NCBI GenBank assembly: GCA_964460345.1
Contig: CAYWRO010000028.1
Coordinates: 1 to 42,666, forward strand
Source: CAYWRO01 sp964460345
GTDB lineage: Bacteria > Planctomycetota > Phycisphaerae > Phycisphaerales > UBA1924
DNA: 42,666 nucleotides
Direction of reading: 5' to 3'
Shown here: positions 34,472 to 41,770 of the stretch, one piece after another
Layout of the letters: the number at the start of each line of letters is the position of its first letter
Position numbering within the stretch: position 1 is the stretch's first letter
Notes under the pieces: generated by a model
What the model was told of the DNA's origin: nothing
Seen by the model: the letters and a program-made list of their open reading frames with translations, nothing else
Databases searched by the model: none
Position numbers and translations under genes: made by a program

Positions 34472-36391
34472 ATGGCTGATCTGAAGACAATGAAGGGCGT
34501 TTCCGAGCGGGACCGGCGCATGCTCGAGGAGGCGGAGCAACTCCTCGGCGCGGAACCGGAGACGATGGGGGTTCTGAAGAACTACTTCTGGGGCCGGATC
34601 CGCGAGGACCTGCTCTTCCCCTATCCCGAGACGAGCCCGGAGGAGACCGCCCGCTGCGACCAGCTCCTCGCGACGCTCGAGGACTACCTCAAGAACGAGC
34701 ACCCCTCGACGCTCATCGACCAGGAGCAGGAGATCCCCGACTGGGTGCTCAAGCGCCTCTTCGACATGGGCATCCTCGGCATGACCATTCCCAAGGAGCA
34801 CGGCGGGCTCGGGATGGGGATTACCTCGTACAACCGCGTGCTCGAGATGATCGGCCGCTACTGCGGCTCGACCGCCGTGCTCGTCAGCGCGCACCAATCG
34901 ATCGGCTGCAAGGCGATCATGCTCTTCGGCACGGCCGAGCAGAAGCAGCGCTGGCTGCCGCACCTGGCCAAGGACTGGCTCAGCGCCTTCTGCCTGTCTG
35001 AGCCGAACGTCGGGTGCGACGCCGGCGGGCAGGAGACACGCTGCGAGCTGAGCGAGGACGGGGAGTACTACATCCTCAACGGCGAGAAGAAGTGGGCGAC
35101 GAGCGGCGCGCTCTCCAGCATCTTCACCGTCATGGCCAAGCAGAAGATGAAGGACGGCAAGGAGAAGGTCACCGCCTTGGTCTGCACGCCGGACATGGAG
35201 GGTGTGGACATCTTCCAGAAGAACCGGTCTAAGTGCGGCATCCGCGGCACGTGGCAAGCCCGCATCCGCTTCACCAACGTCCGCGTCCCGCGCGAGAACC
35301 TGCTCCACCAGGAGGGCAAGGGGCTGAATGTCGCCCTGACCTGCCTCAACTACGGCCGCTGCACGCTCAGCGCGGGGATGCTCGGCGGGGCCCGCCGCGC
35401 GATGGACCAGGCCGTCAAGTGGAGCCAGACGCGCTACCAGTTCGGCCGGCCGCTCGCGGATTTCGAGCTCGTCCGCCAGCGCGTCGCCCACATGAGCGCG
35501 CTCGTCTACGCCATGGACGCCGTTCTGTACATGACCACCGGCTTCCTCGACCGCGGCGATGAGGACATCATGGTCGAGACCGCCGTCTGCAAGGTCGTCA
35601 ACAGCGAGTTCGGCTGGCAGGCGGTCAACGACGCCGTGCAGATCATGGGCGGCGAGAGCTACATGAGCGAGAACGAGGTCGAGCGCATCTTCCGCGACTC
35701 GCGCATCAACCTCATCGTCGAAGGCGCGAACGAGGTCATGCAGTCCTTCATCTTCGGCTACGGCGGCAAGCAGCTCGCCGAGGTGATGCTCGGGATCCAG
35801 GAGAGCCTGAAGAAGAACCCCATGAACTTCCGCCTGCTCAAGGCCGCCGCGCCGCTGGGGCTGGAAGTTTTCCTCGGCGTGCGCCGCAAGCTGCCGCGGA
35901 TCTCGAAGGTCAGCCCTTCGCTGCAGCCGTACGCCGACCGGCTCTCGCGGATGGTCCGCGAGCAGACGTACCAGTTCAAGCAGGCCTCCAAGAAGCACCA
36001 GGCGGCGATCATCGACCGCCAGGCGGTGCAGGCCCGCCTCGCGGACGCCGCGATCTGGATCCACGCGTGGGCGTGCACGCTCAGCAAGCTCGACCGCGAC
36101 CTCCGCAACGGCGGCGGCGGGGCTGAGTTTGAGCGCGACAAGGCCGCGGCGATCCACTTCTTCGACCTGGCCGAGCTCACCATCGACCAGGCGTGGCGCG
36201 GCATCTACGTCAACGCCGACGAGACGATGCTCGCGGCGGCCGACGCCGCGCTCAAGTACACCGAGACGCTTCCCAACGCCGACTTCATCCTCCCCGAGAA
36301 GTCGCCGGTCGCAATGGGCCAGGGCCGCACGCCCAGGCAGGACGGCATCAAGCAGTTCCCGGGCGACAAGTACGCCCACGCGGAGCGGTAG
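34472..36391 (+). CDS. Acyl-CoA dehydrogenase, long form
   Basis: 639 residues from the ATG at 34472, with GGAG 6 nt upstream. The size and extra C-terminal helical domain (after about 450) resemble the VLCAD/ACAD9 branch. It would oxidise acyl-CoA to enoyl-CoA, passing electrons to ETF via FAD. Supporting segments are CLSEPNVGCDAGG, NGEKKWATSG, RYQFGRPLADFELVR and IMGGESYMSE. The base is Glu417 (INLIVEGANEVMQ). Chain length is not predictable. It is the last gene of the beta-oxidation-like group and converges on the zinc-ribbon array across a hairpin at 36399-36477. Confidence 0.95.
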   Translation: MADLKTMKGVSERDRRMLEEAEQLLGAEPETMGVLKNYFWGRIREDLLFPYPETSPEETARCDQLLATLEDYLKNEHPSTLIDQEQEIPDWVLKRLFDMGILGMTIPKEHGGLGMGITSYNRVLEMIGRYCGSTAVLVSAHQSIGCKAIMLFGTAEQKQRWLPHLAKDWLSAFCLSEPNVGCDAGGQETRCELSEDGEYYILNGEKKWATSGALSSIFTVMAKQKMKDGKEKVTALVCTPDMEGVDIFQKNRSKCGIRGTWQARIRFTNVRVPRENLLHQEGKGLNVALTCLNYGRCTLSAGMLGGARRAMDQAVKWSQTRYQFGRPLADFELVRQRVAHMSALVYAMDAVLYMTTGFLDRGDEDIMVETAVCKVVNSEFGWQAVNDAVQIMGGESYMSENEVERIFRDSRINLIVEGANEVMQSFIFGYGGKQLAEVMLGIQESLKKNPMNFRLLKAAAPLGLEVFLGVRRKLPRISKVSPSLQPYADRLSRMVREQTYQFKQASKKHQAAIIDRQAVQARLADAAIWIHAWACTLSKLDRDLRNGGGGAEFERDKAAAIHFFDLAELTIDQAWRGIYVNADETMLAAADAALKYTETLPNADFILPEKSPVAMGQGRTPRQDGIKQFPGDKYAHAER

Positions 36392-36398
36392 GGACGAA

Positions 36399-36477
36399 GT
36401 CAATGGTCAGTTGCCAATGGTCAATGAGCAATGGTCGATCGATCATTGTCCATTGACCATTCTTCATTGGCCATTGC
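36399..36477. repeat. Inverted CAATGGTC-word array between convergent genes
   Basis: Both arms consist of imperfect copies of CAATGGTC or its complement around GATCGATC (36436-36443), making a long imperfect hairpin. It begins just after the acyl-CoA dehydrogenase stop and supplies the stop codon of the minus-strand gene at 36464. It may act as a two-way terminator; there is no U-tract. Confidence 0.85.
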
Positions 36478-36904
36478 GGCCCAGCCTCCACGCCGCGCCG
36501 CACTCCGGGCAGACGGTGCAGCCGTCGGACTCCCGCGCGAGGCCGTCGAGTTCGTAAAAGCACGCCGGGCACGGCTTGATGAGGTCGGCCAGGAGTCGGC
36601 GCTGGCGCTCGCGGATGAAACGATTGAGCATGTCGGCAGGAACGGCCGCCATCAGCAGCACGGCCGCCACGCCACACAGCAACGAGAGAATGATCCCGAC
36701 GACCGACTGCCCATCGAAGGCCATGCTGATGAGCACCGCCATCCAACCGGCGAAGCACGGCAGCACAAACCCGATCAGGAACACACCGAGGACGAACGCC
36801 TTGACCAGTTCAAGCAGCGCGACCCCCGGCCGGGCCGCCCGCAGCCGCGCGCGATCGATCTTCCGCCCCCGATCATCGTGAACTCGCCGCCGCAGGAACG
36901 CCAT
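36464..36904 (-). CDS. Two-TM zinc-ribbon protein 1 of tandem array (type A)
   Basis: 146 residues, last gene of the array. N-terminal motif FLRRRVHDDRGRK, then two hydrophobic segments (about 35-60 and 68-90), then a C-terminal zinc ribbon: Cys112, Cys115, Cys132, Cys135 with extra Cys129 (CPACFYELDGL, DGCTVCPECGAAW). Both termini should lie on the same, probably cytoplasmic, side. The ATG follows TAGGATCGGTGC, where TAG is the stop of the upstream gene and AGGATC a ribosome site. The last residues (GRNGQ) and stop come from the CAATGGTC hairpin, so the original C-terminus may be lost. Function unknown. Confidence 0.82.
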   Translation of the reverse strand: MAFLRRRVHDDRGRKIDRARLRAARPGVALLELVKAFVLGVFLIGFVLPCFAGWMAVLISMAFDGQSVVGIILSLLCGVAAVLLMAAVPADMLNRFIRERQRRLLADLIKPCPACFYELDGLARESDGCTVCPECGAAWRLGRNGQ

Positions 36905-36913
36905 GCACCGATC

Positions 36914-37381
36914 CTACCGGCCCTTCCCCGCCGCGCGGTCCTCACTTCGTCGCTCCGTCCCTTCCTTTAGTTTCCACGCCGCGCCGCATTCCGGGCAGAC
37001 GGTGCAGCCGTCGAGCTCGCGCGGCAGCTTGCGAAGCGGATACGCGCACGCGCCGCACTTGCCCGCGGCGAGTCGGCGCGGGATGACGCGGGCGGGGTGC
37101 GCGCGAAAGCTGATCAGCGCGGGGACGATCGCCACGAGGCACGCGATGGAGATCAGGGCGAGCCGGAGCGACAGCATTGATGACGGGCCAACGTACGCTC
37201 CCAGAATGAACATCGACGCCCAGATCATCAGGCTGAGCGACGGCAGCACGACGAACCATGGCCGCCACAGGCCGTACCGGCCGCGGACCTCGCGGCCACG
37301 ATGGTCCTCCGGCCTGTGCGAGGGACGGCGCGCCTGCTGCGATGGTCCGTTGACGCCACGGCGATCCCGGAACAGGGGCAT
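36914..37381 (-). CDS. Two-TM zinc-ribbon protein 2 of tandem array (type C)
   Basis: 155 residues. The N-terminus is more divergent than in neighbours (MPLFRDRRGV, later EDHRGREVRGR). Two membrane segments lie at about 41-63 and 72-93. The segment VIPRRLAAGKCGACAYPLRKL then leads into the ribbon: Cys109, Cys112, Cys129, Cys132 with extra Cys126. The same pre-ribbon segment recurs in member 4, marking a sub-family. The start follows TAGGATCCCGTC, overlapping the stop of member 3. The C-terminal tail is charged. Unknown function. Confidence 0.82.
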   Translation of the reverse strand: MPLFRDRRGVNGPSQQARRPSHRPEDHRGREVRGRYGLWRPWFVVLPSLSLMIWASMFILGAYVGPSSMLSLRLALISIACLVAIVPALISFRAHPARVIPRRLAAGKCGACAYPLRKLPRELDGCTVCPECGAAWKLKEGTERRSEDRAAGKGR

Positions 37382-37390
37382 GACGGGATC

Positions 37391-37870
37391 CTACGTCCCC
37401 GTTGATGTCCCCTCTGTCCCGGTCCCCCTCTGTCCCTTCGTCTCTTCCATCCGCCACGCCGCACCGCACTCCGGGCACACCGTGCAGCCGTCTGCTTCCG
37501 GCGTGAGGCCGTCGAGTTCATAATCGCACCACGCGCATCGCCCGATCGTCTCGGCCATGCGCCTTTTTGCTCGCTCGCGAGCGGAACGCGTCAGCGTGCG
37601 CAGCGACATGATCACCGTCAGCCCGACACCCGCGATGAGGAGCCCTCCGACGATCGTGCCGGGCTCCAGCAATCGCTCGATTCTGATCGCATCAAGGAGG
37701 AACCATTCCAGGAAGTGAACACACGGCCACAGGACGATGAAGAAGATGCCCGCGACGAAGAGTGCATCCAGCACCGGCAGCCCCCAGCGGCGCAGCCTGT
37801 CGCGAGCCCGCACCCGCAGCGGCGCCTTCCGCCCCCGATCATCAAGCGTTCGCGGCCGCAGCAGCCCCAT
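37391..37870 (-). CDS. Two-TM zinc-ribbon protein 3 of tandem array (type A)
   Basis: 159 residues. The N-terminal GLLRPRTLDDRGRK is the type A signature. Membrane segments at about 32-55 and 72-92; a basic stretch (RTLTRSARERAKRRM) precedes the ribbon Cys112, Cys115, Cys132, Cys135 with Cys129 (CAWCDYELDGL, CTVCPECGAAW). The tail is Gly/Thr-rich (GQRGTGTEGTSTGT). TAGGATCGGTGC precedes the ATG as at other junctions, although here the TAG is not the present stop of member 4. Unknown function. Confidence 0.83.
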   Translation of the reverse strand: MGLLRPRTLDDRGRKAPLRVRARDRLRRWGLPVLDALFVAGIFFIVLWPCVHFLEWFLLDAIRIERLLEPGTIVGGLLIAGVGLTVIMSLRTLTRSARERAKRRMAETIGRCAWCDYELDGLTPEADGCTVCPECGAAWRMEETKGQRGTGTEGTSTGT

Positions 37871-37923
37871 GCACCGATCCTACCCGCCCTTTCCATCCGT
37901 CCGCGGGTCCGTCTGTCCCTTCG

Positions 37924-38010
37924 GAGCAAATAGCAAAGGGCCAAATGGCAAACTCGGAGAGCCCCGATCCGAGCCTCCGGATTTGCCATTTGCTATTTGG
38001 CCATTTGCTC
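37924..38010. repeat. Inverted CAAATGGC-word array inside the zinc-ribbon array
   Basis: The left arm (GAGCAAATAGCAAAGGGCC and onward, 37924-37953) and the right arm (37980-38010, repeating GCCATTTGC) pair around a GC-rich 26-nt loop that itself can fold. It carries the stop codon of member 4 and lies between members 4 and 3. Confidence 0.85.
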
Positions 38011-38397
38011 TTTCTCCCCCGTCTCGTCCTCCAGTTCCCACGCCGCCCCGCACTCCGGGCAGACGGTGCACCCGTCCGCCTCGGGCGGCAGCGTCGAGAT
38101 CGGATACGCGCACGCGCCGCACTCCCCCGCGGCGAGCCGGCGCGGGATGAGGCAGGAGGGCTTCGCCCCGCGCGCTGCACGGTTAACGGCAATCGCGAGG
38201 ACGAACAACATCACGGCGTGGACCGCCCACGCGATCCACCACACCGATGAGCCGGGACGCGAGGACAGCATCACGACCGAGTAGACCGCGAGATACACGG
38301 CGACCCCGAGCGACAGGAGGTACACGGCCTTCAACTCAAGCCGGACCCGCACCCTCGCATCGCGATGGTCGCTCGATCTGGATCGGAAGGGAAACAC
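37993..38397 (-). CDS. Two-TM zinc-ribbon protein 4 of tandem array (type C, C-terminus altered)
   Basis: 134 residues from a GTG at 38397; the first residues (FPFRSRSSDHRDARVRV) line up with the DDRGR motif of the others. Two membrane segments at about 24-44 and 52-71, then CLIPRRLAAGECGACAYPIS as in member 2, and the ribbon Cys93, Cys96, Cys113, Cys116 with Cys110. The last residues EKEQMAK and the TAG stop are encoded by the CAAATGGC hairpin. The conserved junction TAGGATCGGTGC sits about 110 nt further on, next to member 3. A repeat insertion that cut the original end is the simplest reading. Confidence 0.75.
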   Translation of the reverse strand: MFPFRSRSSDHRDARVRVRLELKAVYLLSLGVAVYLAVYSVVMLSSRPGSSVWWIAWAVHAVMLFVLAIAVNRAARGAKPSCLIPRRLAAGECGACAYPISTLPPEADGCTVCPECGAAWELEDETGEKEQMAK

Positions 38398-38640
38398 AGC
38401 GCTGCCAGTTTACGCCGTACGTGCACACGCGCCCCGCGCACCTGCACGCGGCTCCATCAGGCCACTTCTTCCCCGCACCGTGGCGTGCGTGCGTACGCCT
38501 GCCCGGCCTGCCGGGCGCACGGCGATTGCGAAGGGCTCGAAGGAATCGAAGAGCGCCAAAGCCAACCCAACGACGCGAGATCCCCGCCGCGCCCCCCCCT
38601 GCTTCTTCGTGGACACCTTCGTCTCTTCGCGGCCTCCGAG
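38398..38640. other. Gap within zinc-ribbon array
   Basis: 243 bases between members 5 and 4, much longer than the other junctions. I see no gene; a CTTCGTGGACACCTTCGTC word repeat lies near 38607-38625. A lost or decayed member, or an internal promoter, are possible. Confidence 0.4.
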
Positions 38641-39042
38641 TTACGCCGCCGTCCCTTCCACTCGCCACGCCGCCCCGCACTCCGGGCACACCGTGCAGCC
38701 GTCGGCTTCCGCGACGAGGCCGTCGAGCGGGTAATCGCACACGGCGCAATGCCCGAGCAGGCGGAAGCCGCGTGTCGTCGCGAGCCCGAAGGTCCACCGG
38801 AGCCACAGCAGGAAGAGCAGAACAAAGGGCCCGAGCAGCCACAGCCTCACTTCGACCGGACCGGGCCAGTACGGCATCGACAGACCGGCGACGACGACCA
38901 GCGGCATCGTCATCCAATACTCCCGCCCGAGCCCGCGTCGCCAGGCGCGGCGGTATTCCAGCGGCGGGCGCGAGGGCCAGCACGCCAGCGGTCGCCGCCG
39001 CCGCCCCCGATCGTCACGCACATTCGGACGAAGCAGCGCCAT
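38641..39042 (-). CDS. Two-TM zinc-ribbon protein 5 of tandem array (type A)
   Basis: 133 residues. The N-terminal ALLRPNVRDDRGRRRR is type A. The membrane part is about 42-60 and 66-88 (TMPLVVVAGLSMPYW; LWLLGPFVLLFLLWLRW), and Trp-rich. The ribbon has Cys99, Cys102, Cys119, Cys122 and Cys116 (CAVCDYPLDGL). It ends soon after (RVEGTAA). Its start follows TAAAATCCGCCG, a junction like the others with TAA in place of TAG. Unknown function. Confidence 0.82.
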   Translation of the reverse strand: MALLRPNVRDDRGRRRRPLACWPSRPPLEYRRAWRRGLGREYWMTMPLVVVAGLSMPYWPGPVEVRLWLLGPFVLLFLLWLRWTFGLATTRGFRLLGHCAVCDYPLDGLVAEADGCTVCPECGAAWRVEGTAA

Positions 39043-39051
39043 CGGCGGATT

Positions 39052-39555
39052 TTACTCGCCTCCCGCCGTGCCTTCGTGGCTCCGCGCCTCCGTCTCTTTC
39101 ACCCGCCACGCCGCCCCGCACTCCGGGCACACCGTGCAGCCGTCGTCGCGCGGCGGGACGCCCTTGAGGTCGTGGGCGCACGCCGGGCAGAGCAGCGCGT
39201 CGACGAAGCGCGACCGGGTTTGAGCCGCGCGGCCTGGCCGCACGATCCCGAGGAGCCACGGTCGCAGCCATCGCAGCACCAGCGCGATCGCGAGCGCCAG
39301 AATCGCGGACGACCACACCGGATCGAGCATCGGCAGCGGGTTCCACGCGTACACGAAGTGTTGAACCGCCAGGATCAGAGCAACAGCCGGCACGGTGAGC
39401 AGCCACCCGCCGCGGTCGCGCTCCTGTTTGAGCCCCGGCAGCGCCCGCCGCCGCTTCCAGTCCGCCTCGACGAAGCGCAGCACTTCCTTCGTCACAACCG
39501 CCGCCGGCACACGACGCCCGAGATCATCCGTCAATGGAGGAGGCAGCAGCGGCAT
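39052..39555 (-). CDS. Two-TM zinc-ribbon protein 6 of tandem array (type B)
   Basis: 167 residues. The N-terminal PLLPPPLTDDLGRRVPAAVVT is shared with member 8 and defines type B. Two membrane segments at about 51-70 and 81-104. Ribbon Cys123, Cys126, Cys143, Cys146 with Cys140 (LLCPACAHDLKGVPP). The tail ETEARSHEGTAGGE is encoded by CACGAAGG-type word repeats. It starts 19 nt after the TAG of member 7 (TAGGATCAACG). Unknown function. Confidence 0.82.
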   Translation of the reverse strand: MPLLPPPLTDDLGRRVPAAVVTKEVLRFVEADWKRRRALPGLKQERDRGGWLLTVPAVALILAVQHFVYAWNPLPMLDPVWSSAILALAIALVLRWLRPWLLGIVRPGRAAQTRSRFVDALLCPACAHDLKGVPPRDDGCTVCPECGAAWRVKETEARSHEGTAGGE

Positions 39556-39573
39556 GATGACGATGCGTTGATC

Positions 39574-40152
39574 CTACTCCCCCACCGCCGCCGCGCCGTC
39601 GTCTCTCCGTTTCGCCACAGCGCCTTCTTTGCGCTCGCGCCACGCCGTCCGGCACTGCGGGCAGACGAGGCAGCCGTCGCTCTCGCGGTCCATCTCGGCG
39701 AGCGAGGTGCCGCACACCAGGCACCGCGCGGTCAGGCGCCACGCAGCGCCGCACTCGGGGCAGACGGTGCAGCCGTCCGGCTCGGGCGCGATCCCCGCGA
39801 GGGAATAGCTGCACGCCGGGCACTTGCGCTCGTTGAGGCAGCGCGCCACGACCTTGCGGGCGCGCATCCCCGCGATCACGCGCAGCAATACGGCGATGGT
39901 CGCCGCCGCGACGACGCCGTTCACGATGAACGCGGCGAGTGCGCCGATCGCTTCGGCGAGCGGCCGCGCCAGCAGGATCATTGGGATGAGCACGCCGAGC
40001 AGCACCAGCGCCTGAACGGCTGCTTCTTTCCGCGAAAAGTCGACGCCGCGCTCGTGCCAGGCGATGCGCCGGTCCTGCGCGATGGCGCGCTTCAGCGGCA
40101 GCGACACCTTCCGCCCCCGATCATCGCGAACTCGCGGCCGCAGCGGCGACAT
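39574..40152 (-). CDS. Two-TM protein with two zinc ribbons, member 7 of tandem array (type A)
   Basis: 192 residues, the longest member. Type A N-terminus (SPLRPRVRDDRGRK), two membrane segments about 45-62 and 66-92, then ribbon one (Cys111, Cys114, Cys131, Cys134; extra Cys128) and directly after it ribbon two (Cys144, Cys147, Cys164, Cys167; extra Cys161), the second with CPQC in place of CPEC. The internal duplication is specific to this member. Its start follows TAGGATCGTTGC. Unknown function; a second metal site suggests nucleic-acid or protein binding but is not proof. Confidence 0.82.
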   Translation of the reverse strand: MSPLRPRVRDDRGRKVSLPLKRAIAQDRRIAWHERGVDFSRKEAAVQALVLLGVLIPMILLARPLAEAIGALAAFIVNGVVAAATIAVLLRVIAGMRARKVVARCLNERKCPACSYSLAGIAPEPDGCTVCPECGAAWRLTARCLVCGTSLAEMDRESDGCLVCPQCRTAWRERKEGAVAKRRDDGAAAVGE

Positions 40153-40161
40153 GCAACGATC

Positions 40162-40668
40162 CTAGCCGCCGCTCCCCTTCGTGCCTTCGTGGCTCCGTGC
40201 CTCCGTGCCTTCCATCCGCCACGCCGCCCCGCACTCCGGGCACACGGTGACGCCGCCCTCGCGCGGCGGCACGCCGTTGAGGTCATGAGCGCACGAGGGG
40301 CAGAGCAGCACGGCCAGGAAGCGCGCCCGCAGCAGCCCCGCGCGGCGGCGGCCGTCGATGTGGACGACCAGCAGGATGACCGGCACGAGCAGCAGCGGCA
40401 GCGCCGTCACCGCAAGGGCGACCACCAGGGCCGGATGAATCGAGCCGAACGGGTTCCCTGCGGCCACGACCATCACCACGGGCGTCACCACGAGCCCGAG
40501 GATCATCCCGACGATCAACCCGCGGCGGTCCAGCTCGCCGCCGAGCGTGCGCTGCGCCGGCCGCCGCCCGCGCCCCGCGCCGGCGGCGCCGAGGCGCTCC
40601 TCCGTCACGACCGCGACCGGCACGCGACGACCGAGATCATCCGTCAATGGAGGGGGCAGCAGCCGCAC
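40162..40668 (-). CDS. Two-TM zinc-ribbon protein 8 of tandem array (type B, first gene)
   Basis: 168 residues from a GTG at 40668, the first gene of the array. RLLPPPLTDDLGRRVPVAVVT matches member 6. Two strong membrane segments at about 50-70 and 80-104. The ribbon keeps Cys123, Cys126, Cys143 and Cys146, but the extra Cys is Val140 (GGVTVCPECG), which suggests the extra Cys is not a metal ligand. The tail (TEARSHEGTKGSGG) is encoded by CACGAAGG-word repeats at 40176-40212. No good ribosome site is seen. Unknown function. Confidence 0.8.
   Translation of the reverse strand: MRLLPPPLTDDLGRRVPVAVVTEERLGAAGAGRGRRPAQRTLGGELDRRGLIVGMILGLVVTPVVMVVAAGNPFGSIHPALVVALAVTALPLLLVPVILLVVHIDGRRRAGLLRARFLAVLLCPSCAHDLNGVPPREGGVTVCPECGAAWRMEGTEARSHEGTKGSGG
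40176..40212. repeat. Tandem CACGAAGG/CACGGAGG word array inside member 8
   Basis: About four imperfect copies of CACGAAGG or CACGGAGG (minus strand) form the 3' coding end of member 8; a shorter version is at 39069-39102 in member 6. The repeat translates in frame to TEARSHEGT. Confidence 0.7.
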
Positions 40669-40860
40669 GGTGAGGCATCGTAGTCGTAACGCGAAGCTCC
40701 CGAACGACGCCAGGAGCGCGACGAAGCAGACGCTTCACCGCAGCGCCCGCGGAGCACGCGGCGGGGGTGGCATGTTCAAGCGGTACTCCGCTTGAGCATG
40801 CTCCGGGAGGGACACCGCGAAGCGCTCGAACAACGCGACGAGCGCACAGAAGAACACAAT
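40669..40860. other. Upstream region of the zinc-ribbon array
   Basis: It holds an almost perfect 14-bp stem with a 4-nt loop at 40770-40801 (GCATGTTCAAGCGG, TACT, CCGCTTGAGCATGC) and no gene. The array promoter should be here but I cannot place it. Confidence 0.5.
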
Positions 40861-40886
40861 GAAAAGAGGGCCCCAACACGGGGCCC
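40861..40886 (-). terminator. Rho-independent terminator of the right FN3-like gene
   Basis: On the minus strand GGGCCCC, GTGTT and GGGGCCC are followed by TCTTTTC. It lies about 50 nt after the stop of the gene at 40939-41610. Confidence 0.85.
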
Positions 40887-40938
40887 CCTGCTCCTTCTTC
40901 AAGACCTTGGCCTCGCCGCGGCCTTCGACTGATGTCGC

Positions 40939-41610
40939 TTACGCGGCAAGCGACTCCGGCCCGCTCCTGAACGCCGCCTGCAGCGCGGCGGGGAGGTTGC
41001 CGAAGAGGACGGTGGTCGACGCCGAATCAGCGGATCGCTTGCTGTCGCGAACCCCGTAGCATTGGTAGGCGATGATCGTGCTGTTCGTGGGCACGGCGTT
41101 ATCGACGTACGTCTTCTCGCGCGTGTTCTTGAGCAGCGTGTACGGACCGCCGTCGATCGATCGCTCGATGTCAAAGCTGCCGTTCTGCGCGACCGAGCCC
41201 CTCATCCGCAGCGTGATCGTGCCGTTGGCGTTGGGGTCGGCCGTGAACTCCGTCGGCGCCAGCGGCGGCGGCGCCGGCGTGGGCTTCGCCGGCGGGGGGA
41301 TGTCAGCTTTGGCATAAACTGTGACATCGTCCGTCGCCTCTGCGTACGCGCGGATCGTCGCCATGATGGCGGCGCCCAGCGAGCTGAGGTTGGCCAGCGA
41401 CTGCTTGTACGTCACCGTCGCCGACTTGGCCGACGCCTTCGCATCGATCCGTGCGGCCTTGGCAATCTTGGCCGCCTCCACCAGGTCCTTCAGGGCCGTG
41501 CTCAACGCCGGGTCGACGCCAATCGCAGCCCCGGCACTCTCCCACTTCGGCTGGTGCTGAGAGTACCAATCCAACAAACCATCTTGAGTCTTCGGCACTA
41601 TGTCGCTCAT
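40939..41610 (-). CDS. Helical plus FN3-like protein, paralog of the gene at 1443-2102
   Basis: 223 residues. The ATG at 41610 has AGGAGGTG 6 nt upstream, the best ribosome site in the window. Residues 1-90 are Ala/Lys-rich helices (VEAAKIAKAARIDAKASAKS), then AAIMATIRAYAEATDDVTVY leads to a Pro-rich linker at 104-119 and an FN3-like domain to about 210 (ITLRMRGSV, FDIERSIDGGPYTLL, STTVLFGN). The same order and several identical blocks occur in the gene at 1443-2102. A terminator follows. No signal peptide is visible. It may be abundant, judging from the ribosome site and terminator. Role unknown. Confidence 0.87.
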   Translation of the reverse strand: MSDIVPKTQDGLLDWYSQHQPKWESAGAAIGVDPALSTALKDLVEAAKIAKAARIDAKASAKSATVTYKQSLANLSSLGAAIMATIRAYAEATDDVTVYAKADIPPPAKPTPAPPPLAPTEFTADPNANGTITLRMRGSVAQNGSFDIERSIDGGPYTLLKNTREKTYVDNAVPTNSTIIAYQCYGVRDSKRSADSASTTVLFGNLPAALQAAFRSGPESLAA

Positions 41611-41770
41611 AGTGCACCTCCTGAGAAAAGTGCTGACGAACCGTTGCCGGCATCAACCGGCCCCTCGCCGCACACACAAGCGGGGCAGAACTCGAACAGC
41701 CCGTCGTGGGGTTAAGATCGCTTTTTTCGGCAGCATCCCCACATCGCTTAAGCGCACGTAAGCATTGCAG

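Noticed and set aside
38365..40683. 772-residue plus-strand frame across the zinc-ribbon array
   Set aside because: Antisense to five paralogs; its own repeats (such as PPRRPALRAH) are the complement of the ribbon coding sequence.
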